64,000 bases of DNA from CAYMCO01 sp964388955 (lineage in GTDB: Bacteria > Chloroflexota > Anaerolineae > Anaerolineales > E44-bin32). The stretch lies in contig CAYMCO010000010.1 in assembly GCA_964388955.1 (NCBI GenBank), positions 62,001 through 126,000 on the forward strand. The letters run 5' to 3'. Under the pieces are notes generated by a model. It did not search any database, had not been told where the DNA came from, and saw only the letters and a list, made by a program, of their open reading frames with translations. This document shows, one piece after another, positions 40,902 to 49,704 of this stretch (its first letter is position 1; each line of letters opens with the position of its first letter). The position numbers and the translations under genes are program-made.

Positions 40902-43382
40902 TCAACATTCAGAATAACCGCAGCTGTAGCACTTCCTGCAGCCCTCCTCATGCACCAGAGCGGCCGCCCCGCACTCCGGGCACAAATCCCCCACGCGCAT
41001 CGGCAGGGGCTCGGATGCCTCTTGAGGCTGCTGAGTGATGTTGCGCCCGATGGGGCGCTCGCCGAGATAGGCGGCCATCGCTTGCGCCAATCCGTCCGGC
41101 AGCGACAGCACCCGGTTGGGCCCGAAGCCCAGCGGGCGTCCGCCGCCGATCCCAGCCAATTGACGCACCAGCTCCGCCATGCGTTCGCGCGGCGGCACCG
41201 GTGAGGCTACGCGCAGCGCGTAAGAGAGCAGCCGGCCGATGGCCTCGGACACCGCCGCGGTCTCCGACCCCGCTTTGGCCGTGGTGATAAAAACCTCGAA
41301 AGGCTGGGAACCCCCGTTCTCGTTGATCGTAACGAAGGCTTTGCCCACAGGCGTATTGATCTGATAGGTGCTGCCGTCCAGGCGCTGTGGGCGGGGCTTC
41401 TTCGCTTCGTTCCACATACGCAACTGGCCAGCCGCCTCATCGGACCCATACTTGGATTCCGCCGTGGACTTGGTCTCCAGCACTACCCGCTTCCGTGAGC
41501 CGGTGACGTAGACGGTCAGCCCCTTCACCCCCAGCTCCCAACCCAGTTTGTAGGCCTTCGCCACGTCATCCTCGGTCGCGTCCTCGGGGAAATTACAGGT
41601 CTTGCTCAGGCTGTTGTCCACAAAGGCCTGCAGGGCCGCCTGCATGCGCACATGTTCCTCGGCGCTGATATCCTGCGAGACCACGGCGTACTCGCCCATT
41701 TCGCGCGGAATCTCATCCAAGTCCTGGGCCGTCCCATTCTCGGATACCTTCTCGATAATCTGCTTGCGAGTCTCCACGTCGAGCCCGGCTTCAATCAGCG
41801 CCTTTTCGAACAAGGGGCTCGTATATGATAGAGTCAGATCCTTGCCCTCATCCACCACGTGGCGGTCATACGCCAAAGCGAAAATGGGTTCACAACCGTA
41901 TCCTTCGCAACCGGCCACGGTGGCGATGGTACCCGTGGGGGCGATGGTCGTCTGGGCCGCGTTGCGAATGCCGTGCTCCCGGATGCCCTCCACGACCTGG
42001 CTCCAGCCGACCTCCGGCCGGCCCAGGTCCATGCGATATGCGGAAATCGGCTGCGGCGGCTCCCATGACAAATCGGCGGGATCATAAATGGATCCTTCGA
42101 TCGCCGGGAAAGACCCCCTCTGACGGGCCAGCTCGATGCTGGTCATCATGCAGTGGAAACGGATGAATTCCATCACCTGCGCGGCAAACTCCTGGCCTTT
42201 CTCCGATCCGTACCGCACCTTGGAATGGTACATCAGATCCGCCAATCCCATGATTCCAAGGCCGATGCGCCTGGAGCGGAAAGCGGCCTCTTTCAACTGG
42301 GGGACCGCCGGCACATAGGCGTTCGCGGTCACAACATCATCAAGGAAACGGGTGGCGAGCACGACGGATTGGCGGAGCTTTTCCCAGTCGATGGTCCCGT
42401 TCGGACCCAAGTGCTGGGCAAGGTTGACCGACCCGAGGCAGCAGTTCTCATAGGGCCCCAACCACTGCTCTCCGCACGGATTGGTGGCCTCCAGCTCATA
42501 CATGTGCGGCACCGGATTGCTGCGGTTGGCGGTGTCGATGAAGAGAACCCCTGGTTCGCCGTTGTGGTGGGCATGCTCGACGATCAGGTTGAAGACATCT
42601 CGCGCCTTGGGGGATTCAACCACCTCACCGGTGCTGGGCGATATCAGGTCATAAGTGGTGTCATCAATCACCGCCTGCATGAACTTGTCCGTCACTCCGA
42701 CCGAGATGTTGAAGTTGGTGATCTGGTTCTCGTCGACCTTGCAGGAGATGAATTCGCGGATGTCCGGATGGTCCACCCGCAGCACCGCCATGTTGGCACC
42801 GCGCCTGGTGCCGCCTTGAGCGACCTCACCGAAGGCCTGGTCGTATACGCGCAAGAAACCCACCGGCCCTGTGGCCTTGCCGCCGGAGGAACGCACCAGG
42901 GCGCCTTTCTCGCGGAGGTTGCTGAACGCAAAGCCATTCCCGCCCCCGGTCTGCTGGATCAGCGCTGCATCACGCAGAGTCTGGAAGATCCCTGCCGGAT
43001 CGCGTCCCATATCGTCGTTGATGGGAAGCACAAAACAGGCGGCCAACTGGCCCAGCGGCGTCCCCGCGCCTGTGAACGTCGGAGAGTTGGGGAAGAAGCG
43101 TTTGGAGGTGAGCAGCTCATAGAAACGCCTGGCGGTGCCCACTACGTTGCCGTCCCACTCGAGCTCCGCTTCAGCCACGTGATAGGCGACCCGCCAGAAC
43201 ATCTCTTCCACAGTCTCAACCGGCTGCCCCATCTTCCCACGCCGGATGTAGCGCTTCATGAGCACGGTGCGGCCGTTCTCATCCAAACTGACACTGCCAA
43301 GATCCTCGGGAAGGGGCGGACGCGTGGATGCCTTTCGCCGCAGCTCTGCGATCCCCGTCTCCCGATGTGCAGTTTCCAACAT
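40902..43382 (-). CDS. nrdJ: Adenosylcobalamin-dependent ribonucleoside-diphosphate reductase (class II)
   Basis: Makes deoxynucleotides with a B12 radical, 826 aa. FFPNSPTFTGAGTPLGQLAACFVLP, QQTGGGNGFAFSNLR and NPCGEQWLGPYENCCLGSVNL are conserved, with the active-site Cys and Glu in NPCGEQ. APTGTIATVAGCEGYGCEP follows. The C-terminus CPECGAAALVHEEGCRKCYSCGYSEC supplies zinc and shuttle thiols. There is no N-terminal ATP-cone, suggesting no dATP overall-activity control of that type. The gene follows nrdR after 85 nt; TATAAT at 43431-43436 (minus) may give it an additional promoter. The organism therefore needs cobalamin. Confidence 0.97.
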   Translation of the reverse strand: MLETAHRETGIAELRRKASTRPPLPEDLGSVSLDENGRTVLMKRYIRRGKMGQPVETVEEMFWRVAYHVAEAELEWDGNVVGTARRFYELLTSKRFFPNSPTFTGAGTPLGQLAACFVLPINDDMGRDPAGIFQTLRDAALIQQTGGGNGFAFSNLREKGALVRSSGGKATGPVGFLRVYDQAFGEVAQGGTRRGANMAVLRVDHPDIREFISCKVDENQITNFNISVGVTDKFMQAVIDDTTYDLISPSTGEVVESPKARDVFNLIVEHAHHNGEPGVLFIDTANRSNPVPHMYELEATNPCGEQWLGPYENCCLGSVNLAQHLGPNGTIDWEKLRQSVVLATRFLDDVVTANAYVPAVPQLKEAAFRSRRIGLGIMGLADLMYHSKVRYGSEKGQEFAAQVMEFIRFHCMMTSIELARQRGSFPAIEGSIYDPADLSWEPPQPISAYRMDLGRPEVGWSQVVEGIREHGIRNAAQTTIAPTGTIATVAGCEGYGCEPIFALAYDRHVVDEGKDLTLSYTSPLFEKALIEAGLDVETRKQIIEKVSENGTAQDLDEIPREMGEYAVVSQDISAEEHVRMQAALQAFVDNSLSKTCNFPEDATEDDVAKAYKLGWELGVKGLTVYVTGSRKRVVLETKSTAESKYGSDEAAGQLRMWNEAKKPRPQRLDGSTYQINTPVGKAFVTINENGGSQPFEVFITTAKAGSETAAVSEAIGRLLSYALRVASPVPPRERMAELVRQLAGIGGGRPLGFGPNRVLSLPDGLAQAMAAYLGERPIGRNITQQPQEASEPLPMRVGDLCPECGAAALVHEEGCRKCYSCGYSEC

Positions 43383-43430
43383 GCTTCACCTCACTCCAAT
43401 TACCTTCACCCCGCTTATGGATTATAAGAC

Positions 43431-43436
43431 GCCTCC
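43431..43436 (-). promoter_or_regulatory. Possible -10 element upstream of nrdJ
   Basis: A perfect TATAAT on the minus strand, inside the small inverted repeat CTTAT-GGATT-ATAAG (43425-43439), about 50 nt before nrdJ. No good -35 is seen at 16-18 nt. Confidence 0.35.
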
Positions 43437-43467
43437 GGTGGGAATTCCCTCCCCTCCAGGGGCGAAT

Positions 43468-43917
43468 TCAGATCTCAAGCAAATGGTCGATTTCGTCTCG
43501 GATGGCGTGCAGATCGTCCAGTTCCAGATACACGATGGCGTAGCGGATATAGGCCAGGTGATCGAGGTCCTTCAGCCCTTGGATGGCCATATCGCCGATT
43601 ACGCGCGAGGACACTTCAGACTTGTTCATGGACTGAAGGCTGGATTCGATTTCCCCCACCAGGCGCTCTATATCGGCGGCGGATACAGGTCGCTTAGCCA
43701 GGGCGATCCTCAGCCCGCGCGCCAGCTTCTCGGGATCAAACTCCTCCCGTGTCCCATCGCGTTTTACAACCAGTGGGGTGGACCGTATCGCCCGCTCGTA
43801 GGTGGTGAAGCGCTGTTCGCAATTCATGCACACGCGGCGTCGGCGGACGCCCCCACGGCTATCGTGGGACGTGTCAATGACTCGCGTAACCTCGCCTTGG
43901 CAAAATGGACAACGCAT
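43468..43917 (-). CDS. nrdR: Transcriptional repressor NrdR
   Basis: Represses ribonucleotide reductase genes in response to dATP/ATP binding, 149 aa. It begins MRCPFCQGEVTRVIDTS, with the zinc ribbon completed by RRRRVCMNCEQRFTTYERA, then an ATP-cone (VVKRDGTREEFDPEKLARGLRIAL...). Full length for the family. The ATG at 43917 follows GGCGGGGGCT. The long open frame upstream is not used. Directly upstream of nrdJ, its expected target, and behind two candidate NrdR boxes. Confidence 0.96.
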   Translation of the reverse strand: MRCPFCQGEVTRVIDTSHDSRGGVRRRRVCMNCEQRFTTYERAIRSTPLVVKRDGTREEFDPEKLARGLRIALAKRPVSAADIERLVGEIESSLQSMNKSEVSSRVIGDMAIQGLKDLDHLAYIRYAIVYLELDDLHAIRDEIDHLLEI

Positions 43918-43948
43918 AGCCCCCGCCCTATGCCAGAACGCGTGTTCG

Positions 43949-43994
43949 GCGCCAAATATGGGTCCCGGGAAATCCGTACCCCAACATATACCCT
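43949..43994 (-). promoter_or_regulatory. Candidate tandem NrdR boxes
   Basis: Two 16-bp sites, CCCCAACATATACCCT (43979-43994) and GCGCCAAATATGGGTC (43949-43964), match the NrdR box pattern (ACACwATATATwGTGT) at 10/16 and 8/16, best in the core. They start 30 bp apart, about three helical turns, as NrdR boxes usually do, and lie between the nrdR promoter and its start codon. Confidence 0.55.
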
Positions 43995-44006
43995 TTGGGG
44001 AGCCGA

Positions 44007-44036
44007 ATTTTAGCACAACGGCCGAACCGCCGCCAA
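44007..44036 (-). promoter_or_regulatory. Promoter of nrdR-nrdJ
   Basis: Minus strand: TTGGCG (44031-44036), 18-nt spacer, TAAAAT (44007-44012). Transcription would start near 44000, just before the NrdR boxes. Confidence 0.6.
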
Positions 44037-44296
44037 GCACTACGACCTTAAAACCACCAAGCCGCGCTGGTACTATAGTCCTCCCGCGGGCTCGGAACGG
44101 GGATGTGCGATGTTTTTCGAACACAGATCGCGATGGAACGCATATGCGTGACATGCCGCCGGATGCATGCTTTGGGGATGCAGGCGCGGTCGACCGGCGC
44201 CGGGAGGAGGAGGCCGGCACCGGTCAACCCGTGCCGCCGGTCGCCGTGACTCTGCAGCAGCGGGATACTGAACCCGGCGACCAGTCAGACTGCGAT
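44037..44296. other. Intergenic region between ftsZ and the nrdR promoter
   Basis: About 260 bp with no gene. It contains GC-rich inverted repeats (for example CCGGCACCGG near 44214-44223) and a TATAGT on the minus strand near 44073 without a matching -35. Confidence 0.4.
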
Positions 44297-44318
44297 AAAA
44301 ACCGGCGATCAACGCCGG
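44297..44318 (-). terminator. Terminator of the dcw operon, overlapping the ftsZ stop
   Basis: Minus strand: CCGGCG-TTGAT-CGCCGG followed by TTTTTATC. The TGA in the loop is the ftsZ stop codon, so the stem is formed by the last codons of ftsZ and the bases right after it. Confidence 0.8.
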
Positions 44319-45406
44319 CGCAGAAAGGCGGGTATGTCCAGGTCGTTGATGTCGATCGCCTGCGGTTGGAAGCGCCCCTCCGAACTCGAGCCGCGGCGGG
44401 CGCTCGCCTCGCGAGCGGCCACATGCGCATGATGCAGCGATCGGCTCGGGCTCGTGGTGCGCTCAAATCCGGTAGCGATGACCGTAATGCGCAATTCGTC
44501 ATCCATATTGGGATCGATCACAGCACCAAAGATCAAGTTAACGTCCGGATGGGCGGTCTCCTTGATTATCGCGGCCGCCTGATCCACCTCGTGCAGGCTG
44601 AGATCGGATCCGCCGGTGACGTTGAACAGGATGCCTCTGGCGCCATCAATGGTGATATCCAGCAAATGGCTCGAGATGGCCTGCTCCGCGGCTTCGCGGG
44701 CTCTCTCCTCACCCTTGGCCCGACCGACGGCCATGAGCGCTGCGCCACCCTCGGACATGATCGCCCGCACATCGGCGAAGTCAAGGTTGATCAATCCGGG
44801 CACGGTAATCAGCTCGCTGATGCCCTGTATGCCCTGTCGCAACACATCATCCGCGAGCCGGAAGGCATCCTGCAAGCTGGCGCGCTTATCCGCGATCTGC
44901 AGCAGGCGATCGTTCGGGATGACGATCAACGTGTCCACGTGCTCCTTCAAGCTGTTGATCCCACCCTCCGCCACCTGGGCCCGGCGCGCTCCTTCGAAAG
45001 AGAATGGGCGGGTGACGACACCGATGGTGAGCGCGCCCACCTCCTTGGAGATCTGGGCGATGATCGGGGCCGCTCCTGTGCCGGTCCCGCCGCCGATCCC
45101 GGCCGCCAGGAACACCATATCGCTTCCCTTGAGGACCTCATACAGTTCCTCGGCCGACTCCTCGGCGGCATTCTTTCCGACCTCCGGATCGCCTCCGGCG
45201 CCGAGGCCGCGGGTCAGTTTGTCGCCCACCCGCACGCGCGTAGGCGCGTTCGACAGCAGCAGAGCTTGCCCGTCGGTGTTCACGGCGACGAACTCGATTC
45301 CGGCCAAGCCTTCCTCGATCATGCGGTTAACCGCGTTGCTCCCGCCGCCTCCTATGCCGACGACTTTGATACGTGCGAACGATTCCATTTGTGGTGACGG
45401 ATGCAT
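44309..45406 (-). CDS. ftsZ: Cell division protein FtsZ
   Basis: Tubulin-like GTPase of the division ring, 365 aa. VVGIGGGGSNAVNRM, NTDGQAL, the tubulin signature AAGIGGGTGTGAAP and the T7 loop with NLDFADVRAIM are intact. A short linker leads to the conserved C-terminal peptide (DINDLDIPAFLRRR) that binds FtsA. GAGGAGG precedes the ATG at 7 nt; an internal ATG six codons later is possible. Last gene of the dcw operon, 59 nt after ftsA. Confidence 0.98.
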   Translation of the reverse strand: MHPSPQMESFARIKVVGIGGGGSNAVNRMIEEGLAGIEFVAVNTDGQALLLSNAPTRVRVGDKLTRGLGAGGDPEVGKNAAEESAEELYEVLKGSDMVFLAAGIGGGTGTGAAPIIAQISKEVGALTIGVVTRPFSFEGARRAQVAEGGINSLKEHVDTLIVIPNDRLLQIADKRASLQDAFRLADDVLRQGIQGISELITVPGLINLDFADVRAIMSEGGAALMAVGRAKGEERAREAAEQAISSHLLDITIDGARGILFNVTGGSDLSLHEVDQAAAIIKETAHPDVNLIFGAVIDPNMDDELRITVIATGFERTTSPSRSLHHAHVAAREASARRGSSSEGRFQPQAIDINDLDIPAFLRRR

Positions 45407-45465
45407 TTCTATTCCTCCTCTAACTTGGTCTTGTGAATGAGTTCCCTTCTCTCAGGTTTCTCACC

Positions 45466-46722
45466 TTATCCGGGCAGCAGGCGCCACAGCAGATCATTCA
45501 CGGCACGCCGGATATCGAATCCGCCTTTGACGAGCCCGTATGCTCCGCCTTCTCCGCGCCTTTCCTCCACGACCATCTGCGCCCACCGCAGCATGCCCAT
45601 GCTGGCCGAGTAGGCAGGAGATCTCAGCTTGTCCACCATGCCGCGCAGCTCCCCCGGACGGCCCAGGCGGACCGGCAGGTTGAGTACATCGGCCGCCACG
45701 TCGCGGATGCCCGGAAGGGAGCTGGTGCCTCCCGTCAGCACCACACCCGCCGGGAGCAGTGCCTCGTAGCCCGAGCGCTTGATCTCCTGACGCACCAGGC
45801 TGAAGGTCTCTTCCACCCGGGGCTCGATGATCGCCGCCAGCTTCGCCCGCTCCACCTTCTCGGCGCCATCGGAGCCAAAGGGTTTGATGGCGATGGCCTC
45901 CCCCGGCTCCGCAGAATCCGCTCGGGCACATCCGTGACGGAGTTTCACCCCCTCCGCCACATCGAATGCGACGTACAGCCCCTGCGCCAGATCGTTGGTG
46001 ATATGATTGCCGCCCACGGGGATCACCGCTGTATGCCAGACCGATCCCTCGATATAGATGGCGATGTCACAGGTCCCGCCGCCGATGTCGCACATGACCA
46101 CGCCCATCTCCCGCTCTGTCTCGGTGAGGACCACCTCGCCGGCCGCCAGCGAGGACAACACCCAACCATCCACCCCGATGGCGCAACCTTCAATACACTC
46201 TTGGAGATTGCGAAGCGCTGTGGAAGCGGAGGTGGCAACATGCGCCTCCACCTCCAGCCGGTAGCCGTGCATGCCGATCGGGGAATGGATTCCGTCCTGG
46301 CCGTCCACCACATAGCTGCGCGGGATCACATGGATGATCTGGCAGTTGTGCGGCACGGCGATGGACCTGGCGGCCTCCAGGACCCGTTCCACGTCCTCCG
46401 CCCCGATCGTGCGGCCCGACACGCCGGCCATGCCCCGGCTGTTCACCGAGGAGACTTGCTGGCCGGAGACGCTCACCAGGGCGGCGGTGATCTCATAGCC
46501 CGATGTGCGCTCGGCCTTGTCCTTGGCCGCGCTGACCGTACGAGTCAGTTCTTCAAGATTTGCGACACCTCCCTTCCGCATGCCCTTGGAGGGCACCACA
46601 CCGACCCCGATTACCCGCATCCGGCCTTCAGGCGACGTCTGTCCTACAAGGACGGCTGTTTTGCTCGTTCCGATGTCGATCCCGACATATATCGGGCGTT
46701 CGTTCCTGAAGATCGATGCCAC
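45466..46722 (-). CDS. ftsA: Cell division protein FtsA
   Basis: Actin-like membrane tether for FtsZ, 418 aa. VGIDIGTSKTAVLVG (phosphate 1), the SHS2 domain with SVSGQQVSSVNSRG, VMCDIGGGTCDIAIY (phosphate 2, canonical Asp present, unlike the mreB-like protein here) and GVVLTGGTSSLPGI (adenosine). The C-terminus GGFDIRRAVNDLLWRLLPG is an amphipathic helix suitable as the membrane anchor. Five nt after ftsQ. Confidence 0.97.
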   Translation of the reverse strand: MASIFRNERPIYVGIDIGTSKTAVLVGQTSPEGRMRVIGVGVVPSKGMRKGGVANLEELTRTVSAAKDKAERTSGYEITAALVSVSGQQVSSVNSRGMAGVSGRTIGAEDVERVLEAARSIAVPHNCQIIHVIPRSYVVDGQDGIHSPIGMHGYRLEVEAHVATSASTALRNLQECIEGCAIGVDGWVLSSLAAGEVVLTETEREMGVVMCDIGGGTCDIAIYIEGSVWHTAVIPVGGNHITNDLAQGLYVAFDVAEGVKLRHGCARADSAEPGEAIAIKPFGSDGAEKVERAKLAAIIEPRVEETFSLVRQEIKRSGYEALLPAGVVLTGGTSSLPGIRDVAADVLNLPVRLGRPGELRGMVDKLRSPAYSASMGMLRWAQMVVEERRGEGGAYGLVKGGFDIRRAVNDLLWRLLPG

Positions 46723-46727
46723 CTTGG

Positions 46728-47636
46728 TTACCTCGCAGTGCGGTAATAGGGAGTCGAGGGTTGCTCGACGCTGACTACACTGGCCCTGATTTCCTCGCGC
46801 AAAAGATGTCGGACGATGGCCTGGTAGACGGCTACTTTTGAGGCCATGTCCCCGTATGCACCGAAATACGCCTGCCAGCCGCGCGGATCCGCAAATCCGA
46901 AGCCGTGCAGAGTGTCATATTGCAGCGCCGCCCCCTTCGGCAGATCGGCGCTCAGACGTTCCAGCCCGGCCACGATCTCGGGGTCTATGGCAGGGCGCTG
47001 TGGATCGTCGCTGATGTCCAGCACAGGCTCGGCGGAAATAACCTCCACCATCCCCGGCCAAGCCTTGCGTTCAATAAAAGCTACCCCATCCTCGGCGAGC
47101 CACCATGTCCGCCCTCCGTCGTTCCAAACCGCGATCGGTCGCCGCTCCTGGACCTGAATCTCCACTCCATTGGGCCAACTGACTTTGACGTGCGCACCGG
47201 AGATCTCCGGATGGGCCATCAGATTGGCCACGGCGCGGCCCGTATCCACCATGAATATCGATTGATTCCCAATCCCGGCGATGGATCGAATCTGTGCATC
47301 GCCGAGCAGTTCGCTTCCCTGGACCGTGACCGCTTCCACATGGAACTTGGGGGAAGACAGACCGTGACGGATCGCCAGCAAAGTCGTCACGAGGAGCAGC
47401 AGAGACAAGAACCGGGACCAGAACCCGGGAAGGAACAGGCTGGGAAGGCGCAGGGCGATGGCGGCCTCCTGCCCCAGTGACAGGTCATATCGATGGCGGG
47501 GACGGCGCCTGGACTTCGCGCGCCGCCTGGCGCGCCGGTCCGCCGGCTCGACGACCTGCACCACTCGCGCCCTGCGATCCCTGACCTGCTCCGCCCGCGT
47601 TCTTGGGGCTCCCAACGCTCTGCTGCCGACACTCAT
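46728..47636 (-). CDS. ftsQ: Cell division protein FtsQ/DivIB
   Basis: Bitopic divisome protein, 302 aa. A very basic cytoplasmic tail (1-65; RRARRRAKSRRRPRHR), one transmembrane helix (about 70-92, FLSLLLLVTTLLAI), then an external POTRA domain (FHVEAVTVQGSELLGDAQIRSIAGI) and beta domain. Sequence is weakly conserved, as usual for FtsQ; the position between ddl and ftsA supports the call. ATGA overlap with ddl. Confidence 0.9.
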   Translation of the reverse strand: MSVGSRALGAPRTRAEQVRDRRARVVQVVEPADRRARRRAKSRRRPRHRYDLSLGQEAAIALRLPSLFLPGFWSRFLSLLLLVTTLLAIRHGLSSPKFHVEAVTVQGSELLGDAQIRSIAGIGNQSIFMVDTGRAVANLMAHPEISGAHVKVSWPNGVEIQVQERRPIAVWNDGGRTWWLAEDGVAFIERKAWPGMVEVISAEPVLDISDDPQRPAIDPEIVAGLERLSADLPKGAALQYDTLHGFGFADPRGWQAYFGAYGDMASKVAVYQAIVRHLLREEIRASVVSVEQPSTPYYRTAR

Positions 47637-48748
47637 AGTGAATTCTCGTACCTCCGCTCCAACCGATCCTTCTGTTCAAAACGCTCCAGGCCGAGCTCGA
47701 TCAAGCGGTCGACCAAGTCTGGATACGCCAGGCCGCTGGCGTCCCACAGCTTTGGATACATGCTGATGCGGGTGAAACCCGGCATGGTGTTGAGTTCGTT
47801 CAAGTACAGGCAGTCGGTATCCTTGTCCAGCAGGAAGTCCACCCGCGCCAAGCCCGCGCCATCGACGGCTTTGAAGGCCCGTATCGCCAATTGCCGCGCT
47901 TGCTCGGCGATCCCATCATCGATGGGCGCCGGGATGAGAAGCTCGGAGGCATCGTCGATGTACTTCGCACGGTAGGAATAGAATTCGTCGCTGGGCACGA
48001 TCTCTCCCGGGACGGAGGCCTCCACATCCTCATTCCCCAGCACGCTGACCTCGATTTCCCGGGCCGCTATTCCCTGCTCCGCCACAACCCGCCGGTCATA
48101 GCGGGCCGCGTCCAACAGGCCTTCGACGAGATCCGAGCGGCTCCGGCATTTGCTCACTCCGACAGAAGATCCGAGGTTCGCTGGTTTGATGAAGAACGGA
48201 TATTCGCCCAACGCCTCCGCGGCTCTCACTGCCGCGTCCAAGGATTCGCGGATGAGCGTGGAAAGGATCACACTCGACGGCAGGATGGGCAGGCCATGGG
48301 CCGCCATCAATCGTTTGAACAGCCCTTTGTCCATCCCCACCGCCGAGGCAAGCACTCCGGCCCCCACGTAGGGGATATCCGCCATCTCCAGCATCCCTTG
48401 AAGTGCGCCGTCCTCCCCGTAGGGACCATGCAGCACGGGAAAGACGATATCCAGAGATGCCATGGGCTGCGCCGGTTCGCCGGGTGCCCAAGAGAAAAGC
48501 TCCCGCGACCCCGGTTCGCCGATCAACGCCACGCGCTGCAAGCCAGTTGTCTCACCTTCGGAAAAGCGTGCCAGCGCGCCTTCTCCTGCGTACCACAGCC
48601 CGTCGTGCGTGATCCCGATCTCGATAGGCCGGTATTTGTCCCGATCCAATGCCCCCAGGATTGACCGCGCTGAGAGCAGGGAGACTTCATGCTCCCCGGA
48701 GCGACCCCCGAATATCACCGCCACGCCCTTCTTTTCGCTCGATGTCAT
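47633..48748 (-). CDS. ddl: D-alanine--D-alanine ligase
   Basis: ATP-grasp ligase making the D-Ala-D-Ala end of the wall precursor, 371 aa. VAVIFGGRSGEHEVSLLSA, VFPVLHGPYGEDGALQGMLE, PFFIKPANLGSSVGVSKC and YLNELNTMPGFT are conserved. The Tyr of the usual SxEY/Y-loop region cannot be judged by eye. Start at 48748 is fixed by the ATGA overlap with murB. Confidence 0.96.
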   Translation of the reverse strand: MTSSEKKGVAVIFGGRSGEHEVSLLSARSILGALDRDKYRPIEIGITHDGLWYAGEGALARFSEGETTGLQRVALIGEPGSRELFSWAPGEPAQPMASLDIVFPVLHGPYGEDGALQGMLEMADIPYVGAGVLASAVGMDKGLFKRLMAAHGLPILPSSVILSTLIRESLDAAVRAAEALGEYPFFIKPANLGSSVGVSKCRSRSDLVEGLLDAARYDRRVVAEQGIAAREIEVSVLGNEDVEASVPGEIVPSDEFYSYRAKYIDDASELLIPAPIDDGIAEQARQLAIRAFKAVDGAGLARVDFLLDKDTDCLYLNELNTMPGFTRISMYPKLWDASGLAYPDLVDRLIELGLERFEQKDRLERRYENSL

Positions 48749-49704
48749 TTGTTCACCGAGACCGGGTTCCGGCCCCACTCCCCGAAGAGTTCAACTTCGA
48801 GCTCGAGCCGTATCCCGAATTCCGCCTCCACGCTCTCGCGCGCGATCTTTATCAACTCCCACGCGTCCCGGGCGGTCCCATCCCCCCGGTTGACGAGGAA
48901 ATTGGCGTGCTCCCGGCTGATCTCAACGTCCCCCCGTCGCTCTCCCTTCAGACCTGCCGCTTCAATCAGACGGCCGGCGTAGTCGCCGGGGGGATTCTTG
49001 AACATCGATCCCCAGCTGGCGCCTGGGGGCTGGGTGGCCCGGCGGTATGCTCCGAACTCACGCGCCCGCCTTCGGGTCTCCTCAGCCGTCGATGGATGCA
49101 GCCGGAATGAAGCCGAAAGCACCACCGCCTCTCCTGGGTGGTCTTTCAACCAGCTCCGCCGATAGGAGAAGGCCAGTCGGCCCGCCTTCCATGGCTGCGG
49201 ATCTTTTCCGGGCTGCAATATCTCCGCCATCTCCAGATGTCCGGCCACATCCTCGCCGTGCGCGCCCGCGTTTCCCACGACGGCCCCCCCCACGGTCCCA
49301 GGGATCGTGGCCGCCCATTCCAGCCCACCGAGCCCCCGCTCTACGGCCCGGCGTGCGATCGTCCCGAGGGCAGCGCCGGATTCCGCCCAGATCATGGGCT
49401 CGGGGCCATCCTCTTCAAAGTGCATTCCTGTCGCCCGGTTCAATACCACCACCCCTCGGGCACCCTCATCTGAGATCAGGACATTGGATCCGCCACCCAG
49501 GATCCGGAATCTGAGATCCATCGACCACAACGTGTGCGCGGCATCGGCAAGATCGGCGGCGGTCTTCACCTCCAATAGATAGTCCGCGGGGCCGCCGATG
49601 CGAGCCGAAGAATAGCGCGCCAGCGCGACGCCCTCCCTGAGGCGGTCTCCGAAGATGGCCCGCAGGTCAGGCTCATGCCCCATGGATCGGGCCACCGAAC
49701 TCAC
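48745..49704 (-). CDS. murB: UDP-N-acetylenolpyruvoylglucosamine reductase
   Basis: FAD-dependent reduction giving UDP-MurNAc, 319 aa. YSSARIGGPADYLLEV, ILGGGSNVLISDEG, IPGTVGGAVVGNAGAHG, AFSYRRS and GSMFKNPPGDYAGRLIEAAGLKG are typical, including the catalytic Ser before the FKNP motif. The GTG start at 49704 overlaps the stop of the 58-aa gene by 4 nt. Confidence 0.96.
   Translation of the reverse strand: MSSVARSMGHEPDLRAIFGDRLREGVALARYSSARIGGPADYLLEVKTAADLADAAHTLWSMDLRFRILGGGSNVLISDEGARGVVVLNRATGMHFEEDGPEPMIWAESGAALGTIARRAVERGLGGLEWAATIPGTVGGAVVGNAGAHGEDVAGHLEMAEILQPGKDPQPWKAGRLAFSYRRSWLKDHPGEAVVLSASFRLHPSTAEETRRRAREFGAYRRATQPPGASWGSMFKNPPGDYAGRLIEAAGLKGERRGDVEISREHANFLVNRGDGTARDAWELIKIARESVEAEFGIRLELEVELFGEWGRNPVSVNK

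Noticed and set aside
42153..43427. 424-aa open frame opposite nrdJ
   Set aside because: Same reason; nrdJ is unambiguous on the minus strand.
43802..45397. 531-aa open frame opposite ftsZ and nrdR
   Set aside because: Antisense shadow spanning two well-identified genes and the gap between them.
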